A DNA stretch of 64,000 bases from Galeruca laticollis (GCA_963921935.1 OY998177.1:6475754-6539753), one strand, 5' to 3'. Positions 11,970 through 23,821 are shown, counted from the first letter of the stretch. The notes: generated by a model not told the origin, from the sequence alone. Translations and numbers: made by a program.

Positions 11970-12150
11970 TAAATATGAAATAGATACGTGAAATTTAAAG
12001 TACTGAGCACAAATCGATTTTAAATATTTCAACAAAACACCCTGTAACTCAGTAAGCAGCTACACCTAACCTGTTTTGGGTTAAAACTTTATAATTTGGA
12101 GTCAGCATTCTACTGTTAAATTATTTCCAGTTAGTAATAAATCACCCTGT
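11970..12150 (-). repeat. inverted copy of the 323-485 repeat
   Basis: Matches in reverse include AACAAAACACCCTGTAACTC, GTCAGCATTCTACTGTTAAA and AATCACCCTG. It is non-coding. Confidence 0.6.
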
Positions 12151-12211
12151 ATATCCTCGATTCATATCATTTCAAACCATAGGCAATTTATTTTGATGTT
12201 CTACATGGAAC

Positions 12212-12660
12212 ACGATCTTGTGGCATTGCCCACGCTAAATGGTCCCGACGTGTTCTATCGGATTCTTGTCTGGGTTGCGAGCTGGCCAATTCATTGCTGG
12301 GACATTATTCTCGTTTAGATATTCGTTGAATATTCTTGGCGTACGTGGTCGTGCATTGTCGTGCATGAATACAATGTTATCACCTACGAAAGGGCCGTAT
12401 GGGATCACCTGGGGTTCCAGAATATCTCGAAGGTATCGATCGGCCGTCATCCTTCCTTGATTCACAGCCACTATCTCCGTTCATCCATGATAGGAAATTC
12501 TGCCCAAAACCATGACCGACCCACCTCCAAAACTTTCTAAATGGCGAAAGTTGAATAACGAATGACGCTCACCTGGTCTTCGGTAAAATGGTATACGTCT
12601 GTCCAACGATTATAGAAAATATTTGGATTCCGCGTGTAACACTAACAATACATAAGTCTG
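12212..12660 (-). pseudogene. Tc1-type transposase fragment (C-terminal catalytic half)
   Basis: The minus strand reads GGGSVMVLGRISYHG, then a stop, then MTADRYLRDILEPQV, FMHDNARPRTPRIF and NPDKNPIEHV. From the Asp of HDNA to the Glu of IEH there are 34 intervening residues, the D34E spacing of Tc1. The DNA-binding half and the first catalytic Asp are missing or scrambled, and a stop interrupts the piece near 12488. It lies in inverted orientation to the neighbouring mariner-type relic. Confidence 0.85.
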
Positions 12661-13100
12661 TAAAAACAGGCTATGATAAAAAAATGTATATCTCCTCTAA
12701 TTACAGATAAAATATAACGAAGCAAAAGAGCAAATTTTACGAATAGATGAGGCTAAAGTCTATTATTAATCTTAATATGCTGCTATCGCTGGTACACTCA
12801 CCAGAGTGATACGAAGTTTTCAATTAAAAACCTGTATTATGACAATACACAGTATTTACTGAAAAGTTAAATTTCATTTAAATAATCATAGAGATGATAG
12901 AAAATATAGGAATTGATCAAATTGTATAAAAAAAATCATACCGAAGATTTTTCCTAAAGAATCCACCTATTATCCGAAAAAGAAAACATCCAAATTGATG
13001 AAATTGTACAAGAAAAAAATAAATTTAAACTTTTGCAAAGATTTTAGTGATGCGATAATTTTTGTGGGGTGTTCATTCAAATGATTTGGAAGTCGGTACT
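12661..13100. other. non-coding, nothing recognised
   Basis: AT-rich, no sustained frame and no repeat boundary identified. Confidence 0.45.
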
Positions 13101-13117
13101 GACAAGCAATTTGTTAC

Positions 13118-13310
13118 TGTTTTTAATGAGACTTACTGTTTCTAGATAATTCCACAATATATTGAAAAAAAAGTTAAAAATGGCCATTGTCAATTTCTTA
13201 CATTTTTTTCGATATATTGTGGAATTATTTAGGAACAGTAAGTTTCATTTAAAACAGTAATATAAGTAGATTCCACGAAGTAAGGGTAGAGACAGTTAAT
13301 TTGACAAGCA
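13118..13310. mobile_element. MITE family B, copy 2
   Basis: Hairpin arms with TTCTAGATAATTCCACAATAT and its complement around a centre near 13190, followed by the family sequence AGATTCCACGAAGTAAGGGT and TTGACAAGCAA. It is in reverse orientation to copy 1 and clearly diverged from it. Confidence 0.75.
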
Positions 13311-13726
13311 ATTTGTTAATTTATCGTATTTAAACAAACGGGTTGCTGTGAATTTCGATAAAATCCTTTGTTCAATTTGGGTAATTTGTTCGAGAATGTA
13401 GAAAAGAATGATTTATCATTGAAATATTATGTTGCTGTTACTTGGATTTGTTAATTTAAATTTGCTTTTTGAAAATAAAAATGTATTAAAAACTTTGTTA
13501 GGCTGATCAGGATTTTTTTGCCTAGTAGATATTTTATCGAATCCTTACAATTGAAATTGGTAAAACGTAAAAACTCCTTTTCGTCATATATATCTCGACC
13601 ATTCTAGTTTGGCAGTCGCTATTGACAATTTTCAAATGTGCTGCGACAAACTCCGCCCATCGACACCAAGAGCTCAATTGATGTTACTGTTTCTTACTTT
13701 TACAATCTTAAAAATTCCAGAGGCGT

Positions 13727-14014
13727 ATGAATTCTTTTTTATTAATCCTAACTACAGCTCTTCGCCACTGGGTCAGAAATAAACAACCAAAGGGGAACAG
13801 AATCACATTCTCTGTTCCGGGATTGGTTTACCGAATTCAGCTGAAATATCACAACTTACCCACAGACTGGGAGAACTCAAAACACTTTGACAGGAGACAG
13901 GAAGTTTTGGATCTTGAGAAACTATATAGAGATTTTGTGATGAAGTACGGAAGAATAGTATTCGATCACACGCACAAGTGTCCTTCGAGCCATTTACACA
14001 CAAAATTCCCTTGA
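13727..14014 (+). CDS. unrecognised 95-residue frame just upstream of LINE endonuclease
   Basis: The frame holds a fairly charged, non-repetitive protein (DRRQEVLDLEKLYRDF in its second half) and stops four codons before the LINE endonuclease homology starts. It may be the tail of the LINE's first ORF, but the zinc-knuckle cysteines expected in R1-type ORF1 proteins are not visible. I do not recognise a domain. It could equally be a chance frame. Confidence 0.3.
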   Translation: MNSFLLILTTALRHWVRNKQPKGNRITFSVPGLVYRIQLKYHNLPTDWENSKHFDRRQEVLDLEKLYRDFVMKYGRIVFDHTHKCPSSHLHTKFP

Positions 14015-14799
14015 AAATATTAAATCGACAGATCAACAGCATGCGTAGCACTGCAGTGTGTCATGAAATCGGAAAACTAGCGAAAAAAAGATACTGGATA
14101 TGGTCTGCTTGCAGGAGCCATATACCAGATTAGTCAAGGTGCAGTGTATGCCCGTAACAGATAAAATTCAAGTGAAAGGCTAGAATCCAATGGCTGCTAA
14201 TGTGTAGTTCAACAAGAACTATAGACTATTCATTGTGAGTCAGTTTAAAGACAAACATTGCATCTGTGTGGAGTTACACACAAAAATAGGAAAACTGGTT
14301 GTTGTGAACATATACTGCCAATTCAATGAGTAAATTGATCATTATGTGGAGATAGAGACAAACGTCTTGATTACATAAAGAAGTGAAGCTGTGATAATAG
14401 TAGCAGACGCAAATGTGAAATTGGAGTTGTGGCATTCAACACACACACATAACAAAAGGGAGAACTCCTCGAGGATATGATTAACGAATTACAACTCCAA
14501 GTCCATAATTGGACTAGTTGTGCACCAACGTTCCAAAACAGTGCCGGTGCTGCATGTAACATTGATATAACAATATCAAATGCGAAAGCAGCTGTATAGA
14601 TCACTGACTAGTATGTCGAACAACAGGAAACTGTGAGTGACCACAACTTGATAAGTTTTGCGTTGCAAAACGAAGAGGCAGTTAATGTGGGACCAACAAT
14701 GAAGAGGTATAACCTACAAAGGGCAAACTGGGAACGTTTACAAGCTGAATTTGTAACGCCGCAACTGATGGATAGGGGACGTGACATAAACAATTATGC

Positions 14800-15545
14800 C
14801 AAAAAATAAACGGTTATGAAGATTAAAACTAAATTTTCTGCATTTGTGGTCCTGAAAAATATTCCATCATAAAATTGTTACTTGTATACACTTCGGGGGA
14901 TGTATCGTGTTAACAAACCGAAATTTCTCCAAAAATTTGGTATATCTGGATTAATAGTACTCGCTGTACTCGCTCAAGTCAACTGAAAATCAATACGGTA
15001 CATCTGTGAGATATCTTGAACAATATTCAATCATAAAATTGATCAATCGTATACTCTCTGGAGGCTGTATCGTGCTAACAAACTAAAAATTCTCCAAAAA
15101 TTACAAAATGTTGGTACTTCAAGTACCATAGCACCAGGTATACTGGCTTTAATGAGCTGAATATCAATAAGGCTCATCTCTAAAACGCTCTGAATAATAT
15201 CCAATCATAAAATTGGTCACTTGTATATACTCCGGAAGTTGCATCGTCCTAACAAACTGAAAATTCTCCAAAAATTACAAAAAAGTCGTACTTCAAGTAA
15301 AATTCGTCACTTATTGCACTCCGGAGGCTGTATCGTGCTAACAAGACATGCAAGGAAAAGTGGCCGACGACAACGACGACGACGACATACACACAGGATT
15401 TTTTTTCTAAAAACCTTTTCTTCGTGTTGTTGTTGATGGAAAACGTAAAAATAACTCAAAAATTTTTTTCCAAATTCCAACGTTTTTTGGGGTAAACCAA
15501 TACTTTTCTCGCATATAGATAGGTTGGGCGGAAAAGTAATATATC
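14800..15545 (-). mobile_element. non-autonomous element with internal tandem repeats, copy 1
   Basis: Repeated units of about 150-180 bp are marked by the words TCCGGAGGCTGTATCGTGCTAA and AACTGAAAATTCTCC (near 14895, 15065, 15230, 15325). A terminal part contains an imperfect GAC/CGA triplet run (15358-15392) and ends TTGGGCGGAAAAGTAATA (about 15545). A longer inverted copy is at 47515-48535. Both sit inside LINE open reading frames, which is why I call them mobile. Conserved end plus central tandem array resembles Helitron-derived non-autonomous elements, but I could not establish the terminal CTRR signature. Confidence 0.65.
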
Positions 15546-15885
15546 TAAAGGGATACGAAGAGTGATGGATCTCGCAATTTTTCCTATGCACATTGATTGA
15601 TTGATAGATATGCAAGAAACTAATCCTGGAAATAAAGTGTAGCGAGGCTTCATAACCAAGTGAGAAGTATTAAAAGAAGGCAGCTACCAGAGGTGCGGTG
15701 TGCATGAGAAGCGTCAAATAGTACTTCATGTATACCGGACCATAAAGCAACAATATACCAAAGAAATTGCCAACACAAAAGCAAAAAGCTGGGAGAGATT
15801 CGTGGCAACCTACTAGGAGACAGATATGTGGAGAATTCCATATAAACTATCGGCCAATAAAATAAGATGTCCATGCTCTCCTCCT

Positions 15886-15888
<3 letters not shown>

Positions 15889-15923
<35 letters not shown>
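15889..15923 (+). repeat. (GA)n microsatellite
   Basis: An uninterrupted run of GA dinucleotides lies inside the LINE relic between its linker and RT pieces. Confidence 0.95.
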
Positions 15924-15926
<3 letters not shown>

Positions 15927-17786
15927 GATCAATGACAGACATGGGAAGAATCTGTCCAAGTATTGATGAACACACTGTTGCCCTCCGACGAACTGGAGGG
16001 AGAAAATGGAATACAGAGACAAATAAGTGAGGTAATGGTACAATGTTACCAGGTGCCACCAGAGATGCAAGCTAATTCCTTCACATAGGAGAAGATCAGC
16101 GAGTGCATTTATGGACTGAAAAGGAGAAAGACCACCGGGCCAGTAGAAGTACTCCAGGTACTAAGTAGTACTAAATAGTAGCGAAAACAAATACGTCTTA
16201 CCAATATTCATAGACATAACAGGAGCCTTCGATAATCTCTGGTGGTCTGCATTCTTCGGAAGACTTTGAGGGATGCAATGCCCAACACAAATCTATGAAA
16301 GTTATTGAAGCTACTGTCAGCACAGGTATGCTAGTCTGGGTTGTCTAACTGGTGAGATGAGGAAACGAAGAAGCACAAGATGTCCTCTTCATATGCGGAC
16401 CGATATTTTGAGACGTGATATTTGAGGAGCTTCTTAATCAGACATCGCAAGCGGAGAGCATATTGAGTACCGTTGCATGTTCTGATTATCTGCGAATCAT
16501 CATAGATGCGAACAATCGTAAAACACTAGAAGAGAAAGGAAATGCAGCACCACAAATAGTGAATGCATGGTGCAAATAAGTTAAACTGAAAGTGTTCACA
16601 GCAAAGACGATTTATAATCTAGTTAAGTGACAGCTGACCAGAGACACGGTACTTTTAGGTGTGACACTTGATGAATCTCGATTGTTCGCATATCACGTAA
16701 CAGGTATATGTGACAGAGCGACATCAGCAATGCATAAGTGCTATTCAACGCGACAATCGATTACAATCATTTCCTGTCATTTACAAAACAACATGTTCAA
16801 CAATACATTTTCCATATCAATCGATCACTCTGATTATAATCGGTCTAAAATTATGATGCTATTGAAAACAATCGTAAATCTGAAGCATGTGATTGGCCGA
16901 AAAATTTGAATAAACTACCGTTTGTCTATGGGTAATGTGATTTGAGTGATATTTTGCAATTGTATATTACATTTTTAGTTATCAGAACAGCTTTTATAAA
17001 ATTAAACGTGACTAAACTAAATGAACTTGTGAAATGTCTAAAATACACGTGAAATGAACTAAAATAAGATGAGGTTATGTCACTAAAAATGACAATTTTT
17101 TTTGGTCGTTCAACAAACACCAATCCGTTTTCGATTTTGATTATAAACTAAATCGGAATCAAGATCGAAGTGTTGAATAGAACTAGTGACTAACAAGCCT
17201 GTCGCAACGAGAAAACAAACTGTCCTCAAGGCAAGTGCGAGTGTATATGAGTGCCATATTGGCATATTAAGTTGGATATTTGGCAATCATATGGGTACAT
17301 AGGCTGCAAAACGTCAAGAATAGAGAAAAAGTTGACAGGGCACAAAAATGCTTCCTACTAAGGTTGACGGGAGCATTTAGAACTACTGCGACACAGGGGC
17401 TCACAATGCTAGTGGATGTCTTGTCATTTCAGTTAGAAATGAAGAAAATAGCAGCAATAGACTGGATATGGCGTGCTGACCACGTGAAAGCGCAGGCTAT
17501 TATTGGCAGAAGGGTAACAACAAGAATAGAAATGCACAAAGAAATGAATAATCAATGGCAGATAATGTGGCGGGATACGGACCAGGCCAAAACGTTGTTT
17601 AAGTTTCTACCAGTATTAGAATATATACCAACGTACTTCAACCCAATCATATGATGGTATACTTCCTGACAGGCCATAGTCCGTATACAACATATTTAAT
17701 AATGACAACTTAAGAGATTTACTAGAAGCAATGGTCGCGTTCATCACAACAAAGTTGATCTGGTAGAGATTTTCAGAGTGATCCAT

Positions 17787-17790
<4 letters not shown>

Positions 17791-17857
<67 letters not shown>
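17791..17857 (+). repeat. (TA)n microsatellite
   Basis: A TA run with one AAATA interruption, located immediately 3' of the R1-type LINE remnant. Confidence 0.95.
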
Positions 17858-17859
<2 letters not shown>

Positions 17860-17869
17860 GTCAAATGTC

Positions 17870-19990
17870 AATGAATACGACAGCACAAAAGACAACTCAA
17901 AACTCAATTTTATTGATTTTATTTGATATATGACAATAATTATTTAGTAATTTTTAATTTTAATTTAGTTTAATAGTTATTACCAGTGTTTTGTGAGCTT
18001 AGTCATCAAAAATTGCTTAGTATTCCGTGGTCATCGACAACTAAAAATTAGTCTGGTGTGTAAATACGTTTCTGTTTCAGCTATTGTAATTTTTGAAGAA
18101 GATGCTCTAGATGTATGTCTAATAGTAGGCCGCGCAGTAGATCTTCTTCAACCCATAGAACAGCGTGAAGTTTTGGAAGAAGGACGTGATCGGGAACCCC
18201 GTATGAGAAATAAGTTCTTTTTTGAAAACACAACCGCCTAGCCATATAACCACTGTATAAACTCTATAAAATGCTATAACTACCTTGACATTCTATTAGC
18301 GCTTCACTTATTTTTCTTTTGCTAGTCTCCGGGAACTTTGGCCCTTGATTTGCTAAGCCTGCAAAATATACCTCACAGAACTTCACATCTAAAAATGAAA
18401 TAGGCATTACTTCAAACTAAAAAATAGGCCCTTTTAAAATGTACTTCATCACAATAAATTGAACTCACTACTTTGAAGCATACTATGAAGACTACAATTT
18501 CCTGAGACACTATACAATTGATTATTAAAATTATAAGTCACTTCCAATTGTTCATTCATTTTCACTCAAATAACTCCAAATAATAATATATTTATAACAT
18601 ATTATGTTTATTAACATGACATTTACCATGAATGATAAATGACAGTTAATGCATCATTAATCAGTAGCGAGTAGCGTATTTTAATTCTTATTGAAAAAAT
18701 GGCGACTGATACCACAGCGCTCAATCTGATCAGTTGACAAAACACGCGTTCAGCAGGAAATTGATGATCGCTTCGGTAGCGCTACGTTGTGATGAACGCG
18801 ACCAATAATACAAGATCATACGTCATTCGAGGACATAGGATGAAGTCTAAATAATGAAGACTCATTCGAAATCCTAAACACATTGGCTCAGAAGGTCTCG
18901 TTAAAAAACAAGAGGCATTCAATACAAGATGATGAATACAGAAAACCACTAGGTAAACAGATCAAAAGGAGGAAGAAAAAAAACCAGGGTGTGCAGCAAA
19001 CTTCAGCCGAATCAAGGGTCCAGGTTATTTAACGACGTGGAATAGGGAAGTAGATAGGTGTAGGAAGTAGGAATAAGATTAAGTTAGATTAATGCGTGCT
19101 ATATGCATGTATGGTGTGCATTTGATTGTGTATCCTCGCACTAATGCATCTGGTAGAAATTAGAATTACTAACATATGTTTAGGAAATAGTGTCAAACAA
19201 AGAAAAATTATGCATGTGAGAAGAACAAAATTATGTGCAAATAGAAATAACTAGACTGCACTAGTAGATTAGGGCAAGTTTTACTAACATTATTATAGGG
19301 ACGAAAGATAACAAAATAATTATAGCATGAAAATAAAGAAAATAAATAGCAAAAAACCATCTATATTAAATCATTAAGCAGCTGATCATAGAGTTGTAGT
19401 GAAATTAAAAAAAATATTATTATTTCAAAAATTCCAGAGGCGAAGTAATTTTTTTTATTACCATTACCTATTCTGTTTTATTTAATTTTACTTTAAAGTG
19501 TTAGGAGTAGAGGTATATGATAAAGTTTTAAGTGTCCAAAGCCGTGAGCTAGCCAGTAATTCAATAAAATATATGAAAGAACAAGCGGTACAAATGAAGC
19601 CAATTATACCTTTTAATAAAGTAAGTGTTTGAATATATTAACCAAAATGCATCTTATGCAAGAATAGCATGTATTTCTACAAGTTTTACTTATTGATTTT
19701 ATTATCAATTAGCAAAATGAAATTTTTGTAAATGTTATAATTTTGACCTTTTTTATTTATTACTTAACCCTTTGAAGAGTATGGAGACATATGTATAACA
19801 AACAAATTTCTAAGCCATCTGTTGGCTAAAATTTGACTCAAATTATACGGAATATTTTGAATTCACTGTTTCTGAGGCACTGACTGAAAAAGTATTGGTG
19901 GCAGCATGTTCGATTGAATTCAATGAATAAAAACTACCCAGACACTAAAACAACGTCAATGCTACTTGCGAGGCGCATTTCACCAACAAA
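17870..19990. other. non-coding, nothing firmly recognised
   Basis: An 82-codon open frame at 17993-18241 has no recognisable domain. The rest is AT-rich without repeat structure, apart from a short TTCCAGAGGCG match at 19433. Confidence 0.45.
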
Positions 19991-20099
19991 GTTGGCATCC
20001 ACAGGATTTCAGAATTTTCCAATTTTCACCACGAAGAAATATAAGGAGGCCCAACGAACACTTGTCATGTGAATTTTGGGTGATGATAGTGTAGATAAA

Positions 20100-20820
20100 A
20101 AGAAATGTATAGCTTGAAAGTGCTACTTGAAAAACTAAATCGACCTGCCTGAACGTTGTCAATGTTCGTTGGACCACCCTGTATACACATATGCCAATAA
20201 ATCTAGTGCATTTAACTGAGAAATGGGATTCAGTCATTCAATCAATTGAGTTCACCAACTCGTGAATCTGTATTCATTAAAATACTGTACTGGTGATACT
20301 TGTGTCGAAATTTGATTCACCAAATAAAATAAAATGCTTCATTTATTTAATGAATTACGTTCATCAATTCTTGGGACTACGATACACTTAAAATTAATGA
20401 CCTTTACCCTGACGTCATCAATATCTGATATAATATAACAGACATATTTATTAAGTGACATCTCTTTCTATTAATACTGAAGAACAGAACAAAATAATTT
20501 GACATTTGTCGGTTATGTCATCAGATATTAATGACGTCAATAATTTTAAGTGTATATTCATCAAATCAGTGTATGAGCAATCACATCGTAAATATATAAT
20601 TCATTAAGTCAAATAATACATATAATTCATACAATGAATTGTATGCATCAATTTAAAGAAAGGTTTAAATCAACTTATGATTGACAAATATTGGAGTTCA
20701 TTAGTACAATGAAAGAGTTACCAAATGCGTTTAATGTACACGTTCATATTCATAATGAAACTGTTCATACATTAATGGTGTCGTTTTCATTCGAACAATG
20801 AACGAGTTCGTTGGACTTGT
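20100..20820 (+). repeat. dispersed repeat C, interrupted by a MITE
   Basis: The left part (20110-20290, words AAATCGACCTGCC, TATACACATATGCCAATAAATCTAG, GTGAATCTGTATTCATTAA) recurs at about 61120-61300. The whole, reversed, resembles 55800-56220 (GTCCAACGAAC, AAATGCGTTTAATGTACACG reversed, TTATGATTGACAA reversed). It is non-coding. A family-A MITE at 20385-20552 splits it. Confidence 0.7.
20385..20552. mobile_element. MITE family A, complete copy inserted in repeat C
   Basis: Inverted ends CACTTAAAATTAATGACC / TAATTTTAAGTG enclose the family core (GACGTCAT, ATATCTGAT, TTCTATTAATACTGAAGAACAG). TA flanks lie at 20383-20384 and 20553-20554. The unoccupied site can be seen in reverse at about 56085-56105, where the flanks run together. 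Confidence 0.85.
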
Positions 20821-21500
20821 TTCCAGGACCGATTTTCATTATTATATTCATCAAATTTATGAATAATTTTTTAGTATTTATGCTACAATTTGGTTGAGTG
20901 TACTTTCCGTCTCAATGCAATTATGTCTTCGAATACGGTTTCCTTTATTCATCATCAAATATGGAACTACTTCCACTTCCAAGTGAGAGAAGATATTGCA
21001 GATTTGAACTTCAAACACCCTGAATCTGCGTAGCTTGCAATATTTGTAGAAGACATAGTAGACTGAATCATATTCAGGGCCTAGAATCTGCAGCTCAAAG
21101 ATTGTGAAAAAGCACATGCTTCTGCGTCAATCTGAGATGCGAAACTTTCAGATTATAGCTGTGACATTTTGAGTTACATAACAAAACCGATCAATCATAC
21201 ACAATAGGGATGTTGACTAATTTTTGGAATTGCTTTTATTTTGAAGATAGACCCTCTATAAACAAGAAAATAATAATTTTATAGAAGAATATGACAAATT
21301 CCAATAAAAAAATACGTAATCGAAAATAGGTTTGAAAATTCCCGCTGAAACGCTCTATATTGTCTCGTGACGTCATGAAACGTTAATCTAATCTCGCGTT
21401 CTGTCAAAATTAACTGATCTTGACTTAGCAGCATTTTTAAAATATTCACATCAAAATACTGATTTCAGTGCTGTCATGTAGATGACAGCTAATCTAAAAT

Positions 21501-22182
21501 ATATTTTTTCTACGCCCTATCTTTAAAGTACTTTGTATTTCATCGATTTGCAGCGCTTAAAGTGGTTGTTTATGATTAGAGTGAAGAAAAGTAAAAAAGC
21601 GTTAAAAAAAGTGCCATAACGTTAACTTTATTTCACGCTTCCCATAAGCTAACACAATGAATCTTGGCTGGGCATCGAGGATGGACTTTCATGAAACTTG
21701 GAATACGTATAATTGTAATTTACCGAAGGGGCTTAATTAAAATATTCCAAATCAATTTGAATTTTATTTTTTTGTATAGGGCTGTGGAAAAAATAATGTA
21801 TGTAACATGTGCATAAAGTGTCTTTTTTTCACTCATGGAACTTCTATTCGTGAAAAAAGTACCACTTTATGCACATGTTGCATACATAATTTTTTCTACA
21901 GCCCTATACAAAAAAATAAAATTCAAATAGAAATTTTGGATATTTTAATTAAGCTCTTTCGGTAAATTGCAATGATACGTATTCCAAGTTTCATGAAAGT
22001 CCATACTCGATGCCCAGCCAAGATTCATTGTGTTAGCCTATGGGAAGCGTGAAATAATGTTACCGTTATGGCACTTTTTTTAACGCTTTTTTACTTTTTT
22101 TCACTCTAACCATAAACAACCACTTTAAGCGCTGCAAACCGATGAAATGCAAGGTACTTTAAAGATAGAGCGTAGAAAAATA
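21501..22182. repeat. long palindrome (fold-back MITE), about 680 bp
   Basis: Arms of about 320 bp pair from the edges (TCTACGCCCTATCTTTAAAG against CTTTAAAGATAGAGCGTAGA) to the centre at about 21840 (TTTTTTTCACTCATGG/ATTCGTGAAAAAAG). Internal pairs include GGCATCGAGGATGGACTTTC, AACACAATGAATCTTGGCTG and GTGCATAAAGTG. Mismatches are few, so this copy is younger than the 2786-4178 palindrome. No coding capacity. Confidence 0.9.
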
Positions 22183-22389
22183 ACTATTGCAGCTCACAAC
22201 GCGACCTCGAAACATAACAATTGTTTATCCTTTTCTATCATATACAAATTGCCCATCCACCAATCTTTATCTACTCATATTATGCAGTCAACTATTGTAA
22301 TTTCATTGCAGCCAACGTTAAAATACCTACTTTTGTTGTGTTAATTCACCGAAGACATTCACACTTTGTTGAATAAGATCTCATGAATT

Positions 22390-22970
22390 TATTTTTTCGG
22401 CCACCGTCCGGAAGGTACCTATTTTCAGGACGCATTTTCATTGAGAAAGTATAGCTTTTTCGGCCTAGTCCGAAAAGTACGTGCTTTCCGGACTATGGCG
22501 GAAAATGGATTACGTTGTTGTCATTGTATTTACCTAGTAACCAAGTATTATTATTGAAATCTAGGTGGGTTTTAGGAGAATGCAGTTCATCATTATTATA
22601 ACAACGACATAGCAACTCACTAATTTGGAATCTTAATAATTGAGTTTGTTTCTTTTCAAAAGTTTGAATGGTCAATTAAACCTGTTTAATATTACCTATT
22701 GTTCACATTTCAATATAAATAATAACATAAGCAAGAATTAGAATGTTCCTAATTTGGTTCTATGAATAAATAATATAAAGAAATGTTCTTTACTTATTTT
22801 CATATTAACGTTAATAAATAATGCACAAGATTGCCAAAAAACAATGTACTTTAGATGACCGGAAACTATTTTTTCGGACTCGTAAACTTCCAGGACTTGC
22901 CTGAGGCTCGCTCTAGAATTTTGTCCAATTGTCCGAAAAAACAGTACTTTCCGGACTTGTTACGTAAATT
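22390..22970. repeat. pair of CCGGA/TCCGG-rich repeats in inverted arrangement
   Basis: The block at 22400-22500 (GTCCGGAAGG, TTTTTCGGCCTAGTCCGAAAAG, TTTCCGGACT) is echoed at 22855-22960 (GACCGGAAAC, TTTTTTCGGACTC, TGTCCGAAAAAACAGTACTTTCCGGACTTG). It may be the two ends of one element with AT-rich sequence between them. No gene. Confidence 0.45.
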
Positions 22971-23003
22971 ACTATTTTATAATTCACGTATACAAAATTT
23001 ACT

Positions 23004-23735
23004 TTTCGTGCAATTGCACGCGAAGTCAGTATTTCGCGTTCTCAGCACAGTCCGCGAAATTTAATTTCGCAGCCGTTACCCATAGCAACGGTCGCGAAAC
23101 CAAACGTCACTTCCTAATTTGAATATCACTTCCAAATTTGACATTTCGAAAATACTACAAGGAAAAGGATTATTTTTTATTGAATACCAACAAATACACA
23201 AGTACTTATATTATTTAGGATGATTACTTTTTACAACATTTGACTTCTGCATCAAATAAGCCAATAAAATGTTTTCAGACATCGTCTTAAGATTCTGTTT
23301 GTCACACCAATCTTTAAACATTTTTCGTACTGCCGTTTCGATTTCGGGTATTAAAACGGAAAGCGCCGAATTTACAACGCTTTTGAGTTGAGGAGGAATG
23401 GAAGGTACTGAAATATCGCTCAGTATCAGACATTTTGCGTTTTTTCAAGAACTGTCAAAATATTTTGTATATATTGAAACATATCATTTCCATAGCACAC
23501 GTTAACATTGTTAAATAAATTGAACTGCTCTTGATTTCAGAGCAATAATATATTTATTTACAATTATCTAGTTTAATAATTTTAACGATTGCACGAAAAA
23601 TAGTGTGTATGCCATGGCCGCGAAACTTTTTAACGACCTCAAGATTATCTTGCCTCGGCCGCAAGCGGCCTCGGCGATAACTATTCTTTCGGTACGTTAA
23701 AAAGGTATCTCGCGGCCTAAGCATACAAATAACTA
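23004..23735 (-). mobile_element. Crypton-like element, copy 1, internally deleted
   Basis: It starts at GTGCAATTGCACGCGAAG and ends GCGGCCTAAGCATACAAATAACTATT. Between the ends it keeps the recombinase 3' tail and the N-terminal coding region (about 23221-23443, homologous to 24711-24929 and 28731-28747), but the sequence matching 23942-24712 of its neighbour is missing. That removes the whole catalytic domain. The ATG of MSDT is intact here, but a 2-bp deletion follows it. This looks like a non-autonomous derivative. Confidence 0.8.
23075..23089 (+). promoter_or_regulatory. X-box-like (RFX-type) palindrome
   Basis: GTTACCCATAGCAAC fits the RFX consensus GTNRCC-N3-RGYAAC. It is conserved in the neighbouring copy at 23807-23821 inside a CpG-rich end with several TTCGCG/CGCGAA words. 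Its function in the element is unknown. Confidence 0.4.
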
Positions 23736-23806
23736 TTTCGTGCCATTGCACGCGAAGTTAGTAATTCGCGTTCTCAGCACAGTCTGCGAAATTTAATTTC
23801 GCGGCC

Positions 23807-23821
23807 GTTACCCATAGCAAC
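23807..23821 (+). promoter_or_regulatory. X-box-like palindrome, second copy
   Basis: Identical to the 23075-23089 motif. Confidence 0.4.

Larger units (their letters stand above)
14018..17786 (+). pseudogene. R1-type non-LTR retrotransposon ORF2 relic
   Basis: Endonuclease pieces run from about 14018: ILNRQINSMRSTA, LQEPY, then AADAN followed by GELLEDMINELQLQV and NIDITISNAKAA, and SDHNLISFALQ. After an inserted repeat element (about 14800-15545), the linker with AKSWERFVAT and WRIPYKLSANK appears (about 15790-15860). RT pieces follow (FIDITGAFDNLWW at about 16210). The C-terminal part (17280-17654, 124 codons open) has CFLLRLTGAFRTTATQGL and WRDTDQAKTLFKFLP, typical of the R1/TRAS group. 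Stops and frame changes are frequent, so it is dead. R1-group elements usually insert at fixed targets, but none can be recognised here. Confidence 0.8.

Noticed and set aside
15358..15392. Arg/Asp-rich short frames over the CGA/CGT triplet run
   Set aside because: They are translations of a triplet repeat inside a non-coding element, mirrored at 47662-47694 on the other strand.
17616..17864. Tyr-Ile repeat proteins over TA microsatellites (also near 33625-33822 and 38530-38778)
   Set aside because: Simple translation of (TA)n; not genes.
17993..18241. 82-codon open frame
   Set aside because: No recognisable domain, no supporting context, and one such frame is expected by chance in this much sequence.
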